A stretch of 64,000 nt of DNA, from contig JAGGNK010006892.1 of assembly GCA_017590115.1 (NCBI GenBank), positions 16,779,736 through 16,843,735 of the forward strand, in the 5' to 3' direction. The notes below the pieces were generated by a model. The model searched no databases and was not told the DNA's origin. It saw only the letters and a list, made by a program, of their open reading frames with translations. Origin of the DNA: Montifringilla adamsi (lineage: Eukaryota; Chordata; Aves; Passeriformes; Passeridae). Each line of letters opens with the position of its first letter. Positions within the stretch are counted from its first letter, which is position 1. This document shows, piece by piece, positions 13,601 through 27,005 of the stretch. The position numbers and the translations under genes were made by a program.

Positions 13601-13753
13601 TATTCTGGAGTTTTTATTTTAATCTCTTCTATTTTAAGTTTGTGGTCTGTCTAGGTGGTTCAATCTTCCTGGCTTTTTATTGAATGGTGGTGTCTTTTTC
13701 ATCAGTGCAGTTCCTGCAGTGGGCTCTAAAACCTGCTTAGAGCAAAATCTGAG

Positions 13754-13860
13754 TTGATGGGGTTTATTCTTATAGTAGAAAGGTGTACAAAGAAGCATGT
13801 GACTCTAATGGGTTTTATTTTTATAGCAGAAAGGTGTTCAAGAAGGCATTTGACTCTAAT
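13754..13860 (+). repeat. 51-bp tandem duplication (two copies plus start of a third)
   Basis: Units starting near 13757, 13808 and 13859 share ATGGGGTTTATTCTTATAG-like and AGAAAGGTGT-like segments with a constant 51-base period. Copies differ at several positions. The period is a multiple of three, so an open frame runs across both copies, but nothing suggests it is translated. Confidence 0.8.
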
Positions 13861-13959
13861 GGCGTACACTGGGAAGGGAACACAGGCATGGCATGTTAAG
13901 CATCAGTCTTCAGATAAAGGAACTGTTGCTCATCTCTAGTGTTTGTAGGATACTTCACT

Positions 13960-13981
13960 TTTTTTTTTTTTTTTTTTTTTT
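13960..13981 (+). repeat. Poly(T) tract
   Basis: An uninterrupted run of about 22 T lies within intron 1. No retrotransposon body is recognised next to it. Confidence 0.9.
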
Positions 13982-16900
13982 GGTCCAGAAAATGTCAGTT
14001 TTTTCCTGCATAAAAGTTGCCTTATGTGCCATTTGGGTGCTCCCTCAGGAATGCTGCTCGACCCTGCTGTGAAATGTGCCTATTTCACTTACGCTAGACT
14101 TGGAAAATATGCCGGCAGGTTTTGTTTGGTGAACTGGCATGCAGATCTACTGCTTTTACTTTTTTCTCTGCAGCTCCCTAGGAGCTGAGTGCCAGTCACT
14201 GGCAGACTGAGGTGGCAGGACACTGGGGTCTCTCGTGCAAGCCTGGCTGCCCAACTTGTGCAGCACAGGAGGTACAGCCTGTCCTGGGGCTGGCACCATG
14301 TGCTGGGCACGTGGTCATGTCAAAGCCGCATTCCCAGGCTTACTGGGATTGGTCTTCCACTGCTTTCTTGGCTCTCCTCTCCCTTTTTATGGTACAGCTA
14401 TAGTCAGAAATCTGAGAGAAAAGCCTATTCTGTGGAGGAAGGCTGACTGTTTCAGTGGCAATTCGGAGTGTTTCTAAATAATAATTTTTCCTGTTTATTG
14501 CATGTGATTTGGATGAGAATAATAAACTATTGAATGTCCCTGTTAGACAGTATCTAACTTTTTAATTACAACAGAAAAAAATTATAATTGAGGGTCTTGA
14601 ACTGTAAAAATGTCCCCTGGTGCTTTATTGAAAGCTTTCGTAATCTCTTGAAAGAGACTTGAGTGGTGAGACTGAAGGTGGAAAGCCAGCACTAAGCGAA
14701 CTGGTGCTGTCCTAGTTGTTGTCAGGAACTCTGAGAAGTAATGTTGGTCCCAAACACAAGTGGGATTGGATTTTTTTTTTTTTCTTGTGTGTAATTTCAG
14801 CATTTAGAGTTCTGTGTTGGAAGTATTGCTGTAGGTAGGGGAACAGATTATTTAATTTGAACCTACTGACACATTGTAATTGGCATTATGAAAATTCAAC
14901 TTGCATGCTTCAAACAGTCAAATCTAATCTCCTTTTTTTCTCCCCTTGAGGATCTGTATGACTTGTAAAAGAAGCAGAATGGTGGAAATCTAGTAGATGT
15001 CCAGTCAGTTTTTGGGTTGCATAATCTCTAATATGACATGTCATAGTTTCTACCTACCAATTAAAAGGATATTGTAAGACTTTGGATTCTCTCTCAAACT
15101 CTTGTATAAAGAGAAACTGAAGGGATGGGGAATATTTGTCTTGGAAAACAGAGAAGGCAGAACCGTTTAAGTTAGATAAAATAATGAATGGATTGTGTAA
15201 TGTGCAAGATTCTTTTTCTATTCTTGTTTCACAGCATTTGAAGATGGATGACCTGGAATGTTTTCGGAAAACATAAAATATTTTAATGCAGTGTAGATAA
15301 ACTGCGTAACCTGTCGTTGAATGGAAAAGATAACAGCATAATGTCTGTGCTATAATGTTGTCAAAAGCAGTCACTTCTGACCGTTGTTACATGTTCTGAC
15401 TGTTGTAACTGTAGAAGTTAAGGTGCTCGCTTAGAGGTCAGGCCAAGCTCTAGTGGGTGCAGAAGAGCCTGCTTTTGCTTGCTTCAGGAATTCTGAGTTT
15501 TGATGCTGTTTTTTTTTGGGTTTTTTTGTTTGTTTTTTTTTAACACTAAACCACTTTCTAGCCCTTCATAAGGTGGTTAGGAGATTAGTTCCAGTTTGTC
15601 TGTGTTTGTGAGTGTGTATTGATTGAGTTACATTGGATAAGTAATCACTTACTTCGTCAAGGTCTATATGAAACTGATATTTACTGAGAGGTACATGTTG
15701 GATTAAGTCTTCTTTTGACTTAGAGGTGGGGTAACTGAGAGGCATTTTAAAAATTTTTGTTCTATTTTTAGTCTCATGTGCAGGGTGAGACAATACAGAT
15801 GTTATAATTTATGCTATTACAATTAGAAGCTAACTATTTTCTAATTATAATACATTATAAGTGTTTCTTGGCTTTGAGAATTTTCTACAAATTAATTTCC
15901 CACGTTACATAGAGTATATAAATTTCCAGACAACTCTTGTTTTTTCTCAGTGGTGATTTTGTTGTTGTTGTTTTTTTGCTGAATGTTTGTGTGTTGATTT
16001 CAACTGTTTTGACCTGAAGCAGTTGGTGGAGATTGCAGGCAGGTGGTGAGAACCGCAGAGCTGGCATGCAAGCCTTTGGCTTCTGACTCCTGTCAGCAGT
16101 GGTGTGGAATTTCTAAATGCCACAAACTTTATTTATGTTTGTATTATGTGGTATTATCTTCTTAAAATATATGCCCCCAGTCTCTTTTGGATCCTTCACC
16201 ATAGTACTTACAAAGTTCCTAATTAAACTGTATCTACATAATGAGGTAGGCATGCCAGATTGCATAAAGTCTTGTGCTCTTACATTTTTCTGGTCAACCA
16301 CTCTTTTAACTGCCTTCCATCTTCTTCCTTCCCTTCTCGCCCAGTTACATGACTCCAGGCTTTATAGGTTTTTAAGGTCATGTGGTTGAGAGAGTCCTGC
16401 TGTGGCCTTTGGACCTTATTTGGTGTGATCTTTTGTTATCTTGTCACAGATGTGTTGATTTATTTTCATACCCCGCAGCAAAGGTGAGTCGGTGTTTCAT
16501 TCCTCTCTGAAGCTTATGACAAGTACGGAGAAGAGGCTATGAAAGTAGTGCTGCAAAACAACAAAGAAAAACACCGAGGTTTCCATGTAGTTTGATTCTG
16601 GATTTACAATTTACAGTAATCTGTAAATAGTGGGGGCATGCAGTGGCTATCACATGCACCTGACTTCCCATTAGAGAATAGGGGTTAGTATTTGAGGGTG
16701 CTGATTGTACAGGAGGTGCACGTTGTCAGAGAACAGCGCTGCTGATAAAAGGCTTGCTTTTCTTTCTGGTAGCCTTCTACTGTAAAGCAGCCTTGAGTTT
16801 AGAGTAGAGAAGCCTGTGTTTTGTGAGTGGATGGGAATAAAGTTTCAGTGCTGTACCTTTCATGCTCCTCTCCCCCCACCGTCCCCCATCTTTTCTTTGT

Positions 16901-17159
16901 GAGCTTGGCAAGTAATGCTGCATGTTACTGCTACGTGCAGGCTGATAACCATTCAGGAGGGTTTTGTGTTCTGGCTGGCTAGCCTGCTGTTCTCTCTTGT
17001 CTCCTCCAAGGCTCAACAAATGGTTTCTGAGACCTTGTCAAGCCCCATAATAGCACATTTGGGATTACAGCCCTAGCTTTATTCATAGTTACAATTTTTT
17101 GTTAGGCTACTTGTGAATGAATTGCTAACTTCTGTGTGTTGAGGCTTCCCATTTGAGAG

Positions 17160-17236
17160 ATAGCTGCTTGAACTTGGAGATCACTAGATGATCTTTAAGG
17201 TCTCTTCCAACCCAAACCATTCTGTGATTTTATGAA
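17160..17236 (+). mobile_element. Short CR1 3'-end remnant
   Basis: The text CTTGGAGATCACTAGATGAT, GGTCTCTTCCAACCC and ATTCTGTG ATTTTATG (17219-17234) is the extreme 3' end of a CR1 element. It is heavily 5'-truncated, about 75 bases long. Confidence 0.8.
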
Positions 17237-20200
17237 TAAATATATTGAATTTTTTACAGAAGCATATGAAGTTCTTAGTAGCTTATGTAGGAAAGGTGCT
17301 GGATAGACCATTTAATATTCTGCTTTTTTTTTTTAATGGAGGATTCTACTGATGTTGCCCTATTTCATGTTTTTCTTTTGCATATCCTAGTGAAAGACTG
17401 ACTTAATCATAGAAATATTTGGATGCCAAAGAGTGCCTGTAAAATTGTGTGATAAGCAAAAAGATACTGCTGTTCAGAAAACAGTTTCTATTCAACATCT
17501 TCTTAACAACCTTGAGTGTTAAGTGGTAGTATGGCAAAGCATATTGTGCAGTCAGTTTAGAATTTGCAGGAAAAGAACTGTATAAGCCATGATTAAAGCT
17601 GCAGATACTTTTTAAAGGACAAAATGTTCGAGAGAGCATAATGATTTTCTCAACTACAGATGCTAGCCTAAACATCAAAAATTAAAATTATCCTTGAAAA
17701 AAGGCACGTTTTGTGAACAGACAAGAACACAACTAAAGGTCACTGAAACAATCTGCCTGTTTTTCTGGGAAAGCTCTGCTGTGTGCTTGTAACACCTTGC
17801 ATACAAGATGTTGACATTTGAATAAAGGACACTTGAGAGTTGCTCTAAAAATGAAGACTCAATTCATTACTGTCTGTGTGAAAAATAAGTGCAGCTGAGA
17901 ACTTGAAATACAAAAGGATCTGAATTGCAGAAAACTCTTGATTCTACTTTGTATTTCTGGCCAAGATACATTTTCTGTGAGAGGCATAACCTTACCCTGT
18001 GAGTGGGGAGCCTTAACTTCAGATGTACTTCCAATTACGATTTGCATTCAGATAACTGGATAATCCCACAATGAAGCCTTAGAAAGTCAGGTTTCATCAA
18101 GTGTGTTTTCTCACAGAACTACTGTGCAAGGTACGGAGCTTAATCAAAGCAGCTGGAGCAAGCTTTACCTGGGGGGACTTGAAGACAGCAAGGCAGCAAA
18201 CTTGTCCCTGACTGTAATTTGAATCTTATCTAACTTTTTGTACTTGAACAGCTTGGCTTTCAAAATCTCTAGTTTCTTTTTGGGTGAACATCAATCCTAT
18301 TAAAGCAGGGCTGAAAAAAACAACCCCTCGCAATTAAATGTGCTAACAGTGCCATTCACTGTTATGTTAGTTCCGTTGTATAAAAGCCCAACTGGAAGCT
18401 TGTGTGACTCTGCCAGATGAGTGTCAGATAGCAAAAGACGTTTAAAAAAGACCAGCTATTGCAACACGGATAGGTCTGTGGGTAGAGTGTAAGGGTGGGG
18501 GAACAATATCATTAGGACTGCATTTACGTCTGCCTGACTTGTTTGCTGTGCTGTGTTGGATCAGTGAGGCTGCAAAGCAGAGAACACAGCAATGAACGGC
18601 TTGTTAGACTCATTTAATTTAGGTGCGTGCTTTTGGGCGGGGAGGAATGCCACGACAAAACTTCATGCTGGTGAGTAGTTACTTAGTGAAACAGATAGGG
18701 CATGCACAGAGGGGGGATCAACTTGGGACCTGGCCTACAGCAGGGTGAAAGATTAGATGCAAACCGATACTAGCGAGGACATGTGACAAACATGGCTTGT
18801 TCTTTGCTCCTGGCGTATGCTAAATCTATGCAAGGTTAAAAAACCTCCTGTTTGAAGTACCACTTCAGTTAAAAAAGAAAATATGAGGGGTGGTGGTGGG
18901 AGGAGGTGGCCTCTGAAAGTTTAAAGAGAGCCAAGATGGGGAAGTGTTGCAAGCTGCCTAGGAACAGTTTCTGAAGCTTTGCTGGGCTCTCAGTGACTGA
19001 GGGTGAGTAGGTACTCTAAACCCATCAATTAAAAAAATGTGACATGCTGAAATAGTAGAATAAAGGAAGACCTTGGGAGTGAGGATATATTCTTTGAAAA
19101 ATGAAGTCTTCTGTGACGGATGAATAAAGAAATAGGAGCTAAGTGAATGTAGACATTATGAAAGAACTTAAAGGATTAGCAGTGAAGACAGTGATTGAGG
19201 AATCTGTCTCAAACTTAGGTGTTCATGAAGTGCAGACAGTTGTCAAGATGAGGTATCTTTGCACATCGGAAGGAGCACATTTCTAACCAACCTGAAAGTA
19301 TAACCCTGTGCTTTAAATTGTCCCAGTTATGAAAGACTGGAAGGGGGCAGTGGTGAGATCAGATTTTAAAAGGACTTTCTTGGAGAAGTGGAAACTACTA
19401 ATTGGTAAGGTGAACCAAAAGCAGAGATAGTGGACCCATGGTAGGTACTGAAATGGGGAGAACAGTCTTGCAAAACACATTCAGCACTTCATAAGTGTAT
19501 TAAAATGCATCAATGGAGTTAATATACAGTCTAAAGACAATGCAGTTTATGTAATCTAACGATATTTTCAGGAGACATCCTGTTAAGCTTCCTACCAGAC
19601 ATTAAAGCTGAATTTAAAGATGGTCCTTCTCTGGATGGAGAAGTTAGAGATGTGCAATAATAGTGAGAGGTCATTAGTGGTATCTCCCAGGAATCTGTGC
19701 TGCTCAGAAGTTTTGTTTGGAAATCACTTGCCATAAATAATTGGGGAGAAGCTTTGCTGATGAGTGTTACTTGGGATACTGAAGGCAAGGACTGATCATG
19801 AGGGCTTTACCCTGGATATTACAATCTTCCAATAACACATTCTACTTGATGTGGAGCTATTTGGGAAAATGGTCCTTTCTTTACACACACACAAGTTAAT
19901 TATTGTTTAAGAATACAGGTGTGGAGTTTATAATGACACTTCATGAAAGTGCCAGTTCAATGTAAGCAATTGCTAAAAAGCAGAGGGAATCTCAGAACTT
20001 TATAGCAATGGAGTGGAGCACAAAGCACAGTGCCATTGTTGCTATAACTCTTATTTTCAGTATTATAGGTGCTTCTAATTCCTTCATTACAGAACCAACA
20101 ATACTCAGGAATGTGGAGCAGTGTCTGTGTGAAAACTTCAGTCGTTCCCATGGACAAGGATTCTTTTGTCTGTGAGAGCAGGGGACAGGCAAAGTCTCTA

Positions 20201-20861
20201 AAATCTTGAGTGTTGTTGAGAAGGAACAGTTGTTCAGTGACTGGATACATTTCTGAAAGAGAATTCCCTTAAGGGCAAATAAATAAGTGAATATAATCTG
20301 TGGACTTGTAGCTCCTGCAGTAGCAAGTTTGTGACTGTTAGGCTTTTTTTAAAAGTAGCAAATATGTTGCTTCTTCTGTGTAAACCATGTCATAGATTTG
20401 ACTGCTGAAGAAAAATGGACCAAAAATAGACAAGACCCAATGAAATGATGGTTTTCTGGAATGTAAGACCTATGCTTTAACCCATTTTGTAGTTGATGCT
20501 TTGAAATGCTGTGCACTCTTTATGCAGTTTCTAGTTTCTGAAGTGGTACAAATACTGAGGTGACTTAAGAGCAATCTGAGAAGAGAAGGAAAGTGCAGAT
20601 GAATTACAGCAATCTTTTCCTTTATAATTTGTGTAGGCACTTGTTGTTTTGTTTCCTATAAAAGTACTGGTAAGACTGCCATGACCTTTAGTAAAGCACC
20701 ATGGAGCTTTGAGTCTGGAGCAGGGATCTGCTGCCCATCAGCTAATCTCATAGGAATGATCTTCATAATTGTGTGGCTTTAAAACCTAGGTTTTAGGCTG
20801 ACTGTCAAATTACTGTTTTGTCTATAAAGAGAGGAAATTGCAGGGCTATGGGCAAGATGGT

Positions 20862-20864
<3 letters not shown>

Positions 20865-20899
<35 letters not shown>
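20865..20899 (+). repeat. Poly(T) tract of 35
   Basis: A pure run of 35 T, followed by CCTCTCC. Runs this long are length-unstable and often wrong in assemblies. Confidence 0.9.
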
Positions 20900-21106
20900 C
20901 CTCTCCTTTTTTCTGTTTTTTGAGTTATGGACAGCCATACTTCCTGCAGTTTTACCACTAGAAAGCAGGGTGTGAAGTGAGTGGTATCTTGCTTTTTCTC
21001 CTCCATCTCTCTCCTCTGCTCATTTCTTTGCTGTCTTTTGCTCTTACCTCATACTTTGTTAATGCTGGTTTTGATACTCCTTATGCCCTGCTGTAAATGG
21101 ACAGAA

Positions 21107-21150
21107 TTAGTTAACTTATGTTAGTTAACTTAGTTAACATTAGTTAACTT
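21107..21150 (+). repeat. Short tandem repeat with four GTTAAC palindromes
   Basis: TTAGTTAACT-like units repeat with GTTAAC at 21110, 21124, 21133 and 21143, spaced 14, 9 and 10 bases. The palindromic hexamers resemble HNF1 half-sites, but the spacing is not that of a full HNF1 site. Confidence 0.8.
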
Positions 21151-21996
21151 CTTTTCTATAAGTAGATAACTCTTAGGAAGATGAGTCCTGTCATGGAGTG
21201 TGGCACAAATCAGAGCTGGCATAAAGGAAGAGAAATTTTTGGCTGGAAGCAGCAAGGCAGAGATGTTGAGAGGAGACCTTCCTTTTGACCGCAGCAAATT
21301 CCTACATCAGAAGAACCACATTTACAGTGCATCATTGAATTTACTTGCTTGCTTTGAACTTCCTGCCAAACTACATGTTGTGGTAAAAGTTGTTAATTAA
21401 AAAAAAAAAACAAAAAACAAATCTAAGAACAAAAGCAAAAAAGGGAATCAGTAATTGCCATTTACCACATCAGCCATCTCAGAAGCCCTTGTGTTTATTG
21501 TCTTGCTGTTGATGGTTTTTCCTCCAGCTTTGGAAATTATTTTTCTTTACCCACTAAAAGCTCTGATTATTGGAGGATTTATTTTGAAGTAGAAAGTATT
21601 CTCAGCATGAGCCTTGCTATCTGATAAAAATAATGATGCTGTTCTGGACCAGTGATCTTGCCATGTCCTCCTAAGTATTTTGGGAATGGAAAAAATATTG
21701 ATGCCTTAGCTAGACCTTTAGTAAATTCAGTTCTGTTAATGCATTTTTCCCTGGACTAATTTCTTTGTGTTAGCATTGTGGTGAGTAACATGGGCTTTTA
21801 TTTTCACATGACATCTTGTAAAATCACATCCAAGTCCATGAAAGTCCAAGTCAGTGAAAAACTCTGCACCTTACATACTTCTATCCTTTTGTAAAGGTTT
21901 CTCTTTTTGCTTTTTTTAGAGCACACAGTCTAAAAATTGCATATTAAAGTGTTAACTAGACACATTCTGAAGCATTACTTTCAGGATAAGCTATAT

Positions 21997-22012
21997 GGGG
22001 GGGGGGGGGGGG
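21997..22012 (+). repeat. Poly(G) run of 16
   Basis: A run of 16 G follows CTATAT in intron 1. It is striking in AT-rich DNA and prone to sequencing length error. Confidence 0.9.
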
Positions 22013-22496
22013 CAGCATGCACCTAATAGCAACAATGGAGAGCATAAACTGTCTTTCTTCCCTGCTTCTGCATATGCTTGTCTTTTGCCTCTGCTTTTTC
22101 TGTACATCGTGTACGTGTCTTCAAAAGGGGAAAAATCCCAACCCTTATCATGCAAATTTATTGAAATTTTGCCTTAGAGAGAAGTCTAATTTTTTTTCTT
22201 CTGCTAGATTGCTTAATGCTTACATTTTAAATATGATCTTTCTGCTAGACCTTAAGTTAAATTTTAAATTCAGCTAGAACTTATCGACAGACTTGCAAGA
22301 TAATCACTGCCTATCAAGGCATTTATTCCTGTTATATCTTTGGAAAAAAAAGAGGAAGGACGTAACAGCAGGGTAATTAAAATGAAATATGAAGTTTCTG
22401 TCAATTTTTCTGAGTTTTGCAATGTGCAAGTTTTGCAGGGATGCTATATTGTTTGGAGGCTTCATTCAACTCTAGCGGATTCTAGACAGTTGATTG

Positions 22497-22497
<1 letters not shown>

Positions 22498-22539
<42 letters not shown>
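22498..22539 (+). repeat. Poly(T) tract of 42
   Basis: A pure run of 42 T followed by GTTGGTTTTTCTTTGG. It is the longest homopolymer in the window. It could be the reversed tail of an insertion, but no element body is recognised on its downstream side. Confidence 0.9.
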
Positions 22540-22540
<1 letters not shown>

Positions 22541-24699
22541 TTGGTTTTTCTTTGGTTGGTTTTTGTTTATTTTTAACATGCTTCCATGCATTTTTATTCA
22601 TATTTTTTCATGTATCTCACATTTGAAGTTGAATAAGTAAATAACATTTATTTCTGTATAAATAGGGAAGCAGTCTGAAATCTCCCCTTTGGGAGTGAGC
22701 ACCCTTGAGTGTGTGACAGTTTAAAGAGGTCCTAATGCTGGCATCTGTATTAGAATGGGTGGAAGATACTGCTTTTAGTGGCAAGGACAAATATGAAAGA
22801 AGTCCCACTACTTTATGAACTGAATTTATTCTCATCTACTGATTAACTAGTACCAGCTGCACTTTATTCCCTTCTCATCCTGGAAAGAGATGCTCCTTTA
22901 TTTTCATGTTCTCTTTGCAGGTAACTTTGTAGAGGAGAGAAGAGTTGTAAACTATTCTTTTTATCCAGAATGCTTAAAAAATAGTTCAGATTCACATATT
23001 TTCTGACTGGGTTGTATTATTCATAATCCTTTCTCATATATTAATATATAAGAGGCTTTCATGACAAAATCTGGGATTTTATCTCATTTTTGGCAGATTT
23101 CTTCCTTGAAAAGAACAAGCTAGAATTTATGATGGGATAAACTTTAAGCTGGTTGTAAATACATTTAAATACTCTGGGCTTGAATAAATCTAAACTTTTA
23201 AAAATAGTCATGCTTTGGGTGTGTGAAACACAGTTTATAATAGAGAAGATAATGTTAACCTGTTTCCTGTAGGAGTAATGCATGTTACAGAACTGCTGCA
23301 TTTTTCAAAATGTTTTTAAGTCCAGTCAAATGAAGAAGCAGTAATTTGAGCTAATATTTATCTTCTGATTTGGTTTCATCCAACTTATTTTAGCCAGTTA
23401 AACTGAAATGTGTTCACAAGACAAAACCCATGAGTGGGTCTTGTAAAATTAAGTATTTGTAGAATAAACAAATTTTGGGAATTTATGTTCATAATATGCA
23501 TAGAGCATCAGTAAAAGTAAAATAACTTTTTGTTATTTTTCAAATCCTTCTTAAACCTCTATAAGAGAAGAACATAATTTTAGTTTGTATTGTTTCCATA
23601 TTTTGAAAAGTATGTGGCTTTAGCTATGGTGAATTTTTCCAGTGATCATAATTACTTCTGCAGGGGGTGCTGCACTTAGCTGGCAAATGTGAATGCACTG
23701 CATCCAGCTGATGTAGAAAAAAAAAGTAATGGTTAGAAGATAGCCTAACATCATCTTAAATGTGGACAGCAACTGCTGTACTTCTGCTATGTCTGCTTTT
23801 CATTTTTAGATAATTCCGGTGTTCAGCTGAGCACTCAGCAGGCCACTTCAGTGTACTAATGGGGCAGAAAGCGTACCAGAGAAAAATCTGGAAGTACCTT
23901 TCTGAATAAGGTCAGAACAAGCTCATCTCCATCAGAGACAAGTGCCTGGTCTCTAACACAAAGGGCAGGAGTGTGTGTGTGTGTGAAAAAGGGGTTGTTT
24001 CAGTGGCGACTCATTGACTCAAAGCAAGCCATTGTGCAAAACTTCTTGGTATTTTTCAGTTCTTTTTGTCAACATAATTGGAAAACATTTTGATATATGA
24101 AAACCAGCAGGTTTTGTAAAAAGGAAATTACAAGAAGATGAAGTGGTTGTCATTGAATCATTGTTAGCTCAGATATTTTTGAGACAATGATTTATAGGAT
24201 TTTGTTCTTTATTTTAGGATTACCTGAAGGTACAGGTGTGCTAATTAGCTTGACAAAAGTTTTGACCTAAATACGTTTCTGGGAAGTCAGGTGCTTATTG
24301 TGTGACTTCTCAGCTGTTGTACCCAGTAGCTAGTATCCATTTTTTCCTGTACAATTTATTTTCTGCTGATGCACATAATTTTTGCTATTTGACTGTTACC
24401 CTCCATCTTCACAGAACTGTTATATCTCATTCTGCAGTTATACCTGTTCAGCATTGTACATTGAAATGTATGCAGTGATAACTGCTGGGTTCCATACATT
24501 TAAATGGCTTTACAATTTGAAACTTTTCTCATTCTTAGCTGTTTTGACAATGACCCTTAGTAAATTTAAATTTTACTGCATTCTTCAGTTTTAAAGGCAG
24601 TTTACTTGCTTTTTGAGGATTAACCTCAGCAGCTCAGCCCTATGCAGCTGCTTGCTGTCCAGGCTCTCTCATATGGCCCCTGCGTGTACGATGAGATCA

Positions 24700-25115
24700 T
24701 GTCACAAGCTTTGCTAAGGTCGAGCTAACATCCAGTGCTTTTTCACTGTCTTCTCATTGTATGGGACGCTCAGGTTGATATGCCACAACCTATCCTTGGA
24801 AAATCCTTGCTAGTTCCCAGTTATTTGCTTTCCTTAAAGCTTCCAAGAAGGGTTTGCTGCATAATCTTTTCATAGACTGAGATTCAGCTGGTTGGCCTAT
24901 AATATCACTGAGCCTTTTTGCCATTCTCAGAGAGGGTCCCGATATTTGCCCTTTTCCAATGATCGGGAATCTGCCAGTGTGCACTGTGACCTTTTGCAGA
25001 TGACAGAGTGGCTTTGCAATGACATTTGCCAGTGCTGTTAAGCACCCTTAAATGCAGCCCATGTGGTCACGTGGACTTGAGTGTGTCCAGTTTGTTGACA
25101 TTGTCCCTAATTTGG
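24700..25115 (-). mobile_element. Old CR1 fragment from the ORF2 region, reverse orientation
   Basis: Read on the - strand, the order matches the CR1 ORF2 stretch between endonuclease and reverse transcriptase. It shows GGGCTGCATTTAAGGGTGC, then CACTGGCAGATTCCCGATC, GGAAAAGGGCAAATATCGGG and the TTAGCAAAGCTTTGTGACAT motif. The open frame 24790-24984 is a broken remnant of the polymerase. Divergence is high, so this is an ancient insertion. Confidence 0.7.
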
Positions 25116-26619
25116 CTTTCCTGTATTTCCTTTCACCAGGACTATGCCACTAGTGTTGGGAATGTGTAGTTGTGAAAGTGTGCTGTGATGTGAAAACCCA
25201 TGCCAAGAAGGCCCTGAGCCTCTTGTGTCCTTTGCCCCTTGGTTCTCCAACACACTGGGTTGGTAGTTAATAGGTACAAAATGTAAAACAATTAGGACTA
25301 CTGGTATAAATAACTTATTCTGGCAAGATTTAGTGCACAAATGTGGTATTGATAATATCTGTGGGAAATAGATAATTCTGTTCTTGCAGATCATCATTTG
25401 AATCAGTACGAAGTCTGTCCTCATCTTGCTGTGCTTTCTAGAAAATCATGTGTTCTTATGGTTTGTATTTAAATGTTTGCTGTGGTTATATCTTGGGCAT
25501 TTAGTATAATACTAAAGTATTAAATCTTTCAGTTTGAATGTCTCTTTATCTTCAGACATCTCTTTATTTTCAGAGAAGGAAATTGCCCATGTCCAAAATC
25601 ATGGAGTAGCCTTGGGCTGCATTATGATTCTAAACAGACTATTGGCAAAATATTTTCTTAAGTTTTGTAAAATAAGCTTGGTCATGGTGTTTGGCACTCC
25701 TGAAGACTCTTACCACTCCCTTTAAAAAGTATTCCCCCAATTTCCTTGGCTCCCAAAGAATTACATTAGGTTTTTCAATGAAAATACTGCTTGGCTTAAA
25801 GGTAAAAGTAGGATATTCCTACTCCTGTAAATGGAAAAGCTGGTTCTTGTGGTGTAGTTGGGTAATCATGGTATTTTAGCAGCCTCAGAGTAGAACATGT
25901 TAGGAGTGGGTTAGGAATTGGGTTATTTGTATCTCAACTGTGCCAGCACAATTCAGAGAATTTAAGCCTCAGAAGTCTTCAGTTATTTTTTTCCTCATTC
26001 TGGAGTAGAGTATAGCATGGTGCTAAAAAATGTGCTTTATCCCTGAACTTAATTTGTTTTCCTTCTTTTTGCCATGCTTACATTTTTTCTAGACTGCAAG
26101 GGTAGACTGAGGACCCAGCAGAGGCCAGTTGTTCTGGGCTCCCACATGCAGCACCTGGGCAGAGGAAAGCAAGGGAACAGTTCATTCCCCACAGCCCTGG
26201 GTCGCTGTAAGGGCAGAGCAAGATTGGGCTTTGAAGCTCTTGATTTCAGCTCTAAAAATGGCCTTAATGTGAGAAGATTAATTTTCAGAGACTTCATTCG
26301 TTGCTTTGAGGAGACCAAGTGCTGTGTTCTTTAAACCACCCTGTCAAATTTCACCATTAAAGCCCTGATTGTGAAAGAGTTAACATACACAGCTCCAAGA
26401 GTGTTCTTCCAGTTTTGTTCTAGGAAACAGCTGAGGGGTTTTTTTTCCTAAAAATTTCCAGAGAAGGTCTGCCATCTGCTATGGTAAATTGTAGTCCAGA
26501 TTCAATTTGGCAAAAAATTGACCAATTAAAAATAGTAGTACCATCTTAAGTGTATGGCATGCTTCATTGTTGTAATGTCACTAGATTTATGGTAGTACCT
26601 CATGTTAACACTGACTTGT

Positions 26620-26824
26620 CCTTCAAAGACTGTGAAATGTAAGCAGATGAGCAGCAGGGCAATGAGGAGAACCTTTAGTCTGGCCCATTTTGCTCCCTGT
26701 TCTGTCAGTGGTAATGCTTGTAACAGCAGCTGTGTGGAAGTGCTTCTCTTGAAATAGAGATCTCTCCAAACGCCTCAAAACTAAGTAGATGAGCATGTAG
26801 GGCAATAAGAATAACCTGTAGTTC
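26620..26824. repeat. Diverged tandem duplication, period about 142
   Basis: AAGCAGATGAGCAGCAGGGC at 26641 recurs as AAGTAGATGAGCATGTAGGG at 26783. Similar flanks lie on both sides: CTTCAAAG versus CTCCAAAC upstream, and GAGAACCT versus GAATAACCT downstream. The copies share roughly three quarters of their bases by eye. Confidence 0.6.
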
Positions 26825-27005
26825 AATTTGTTCTGCTTCATATATCTCTAGAGTAACAGCTGGGTAGCCATTGCTTACTAAGGCAGGTAAAGGATAAAAC
26901 AATTTTTAGCTGTGAAAATGTCCCTCTTTTTCTATCTCTGTGCTGTAAAGCAGCTTGGGGTTATGTTCAGAAGCTGCTCGTGGAGTGGTCCATAACTTCC
27001 TTATC

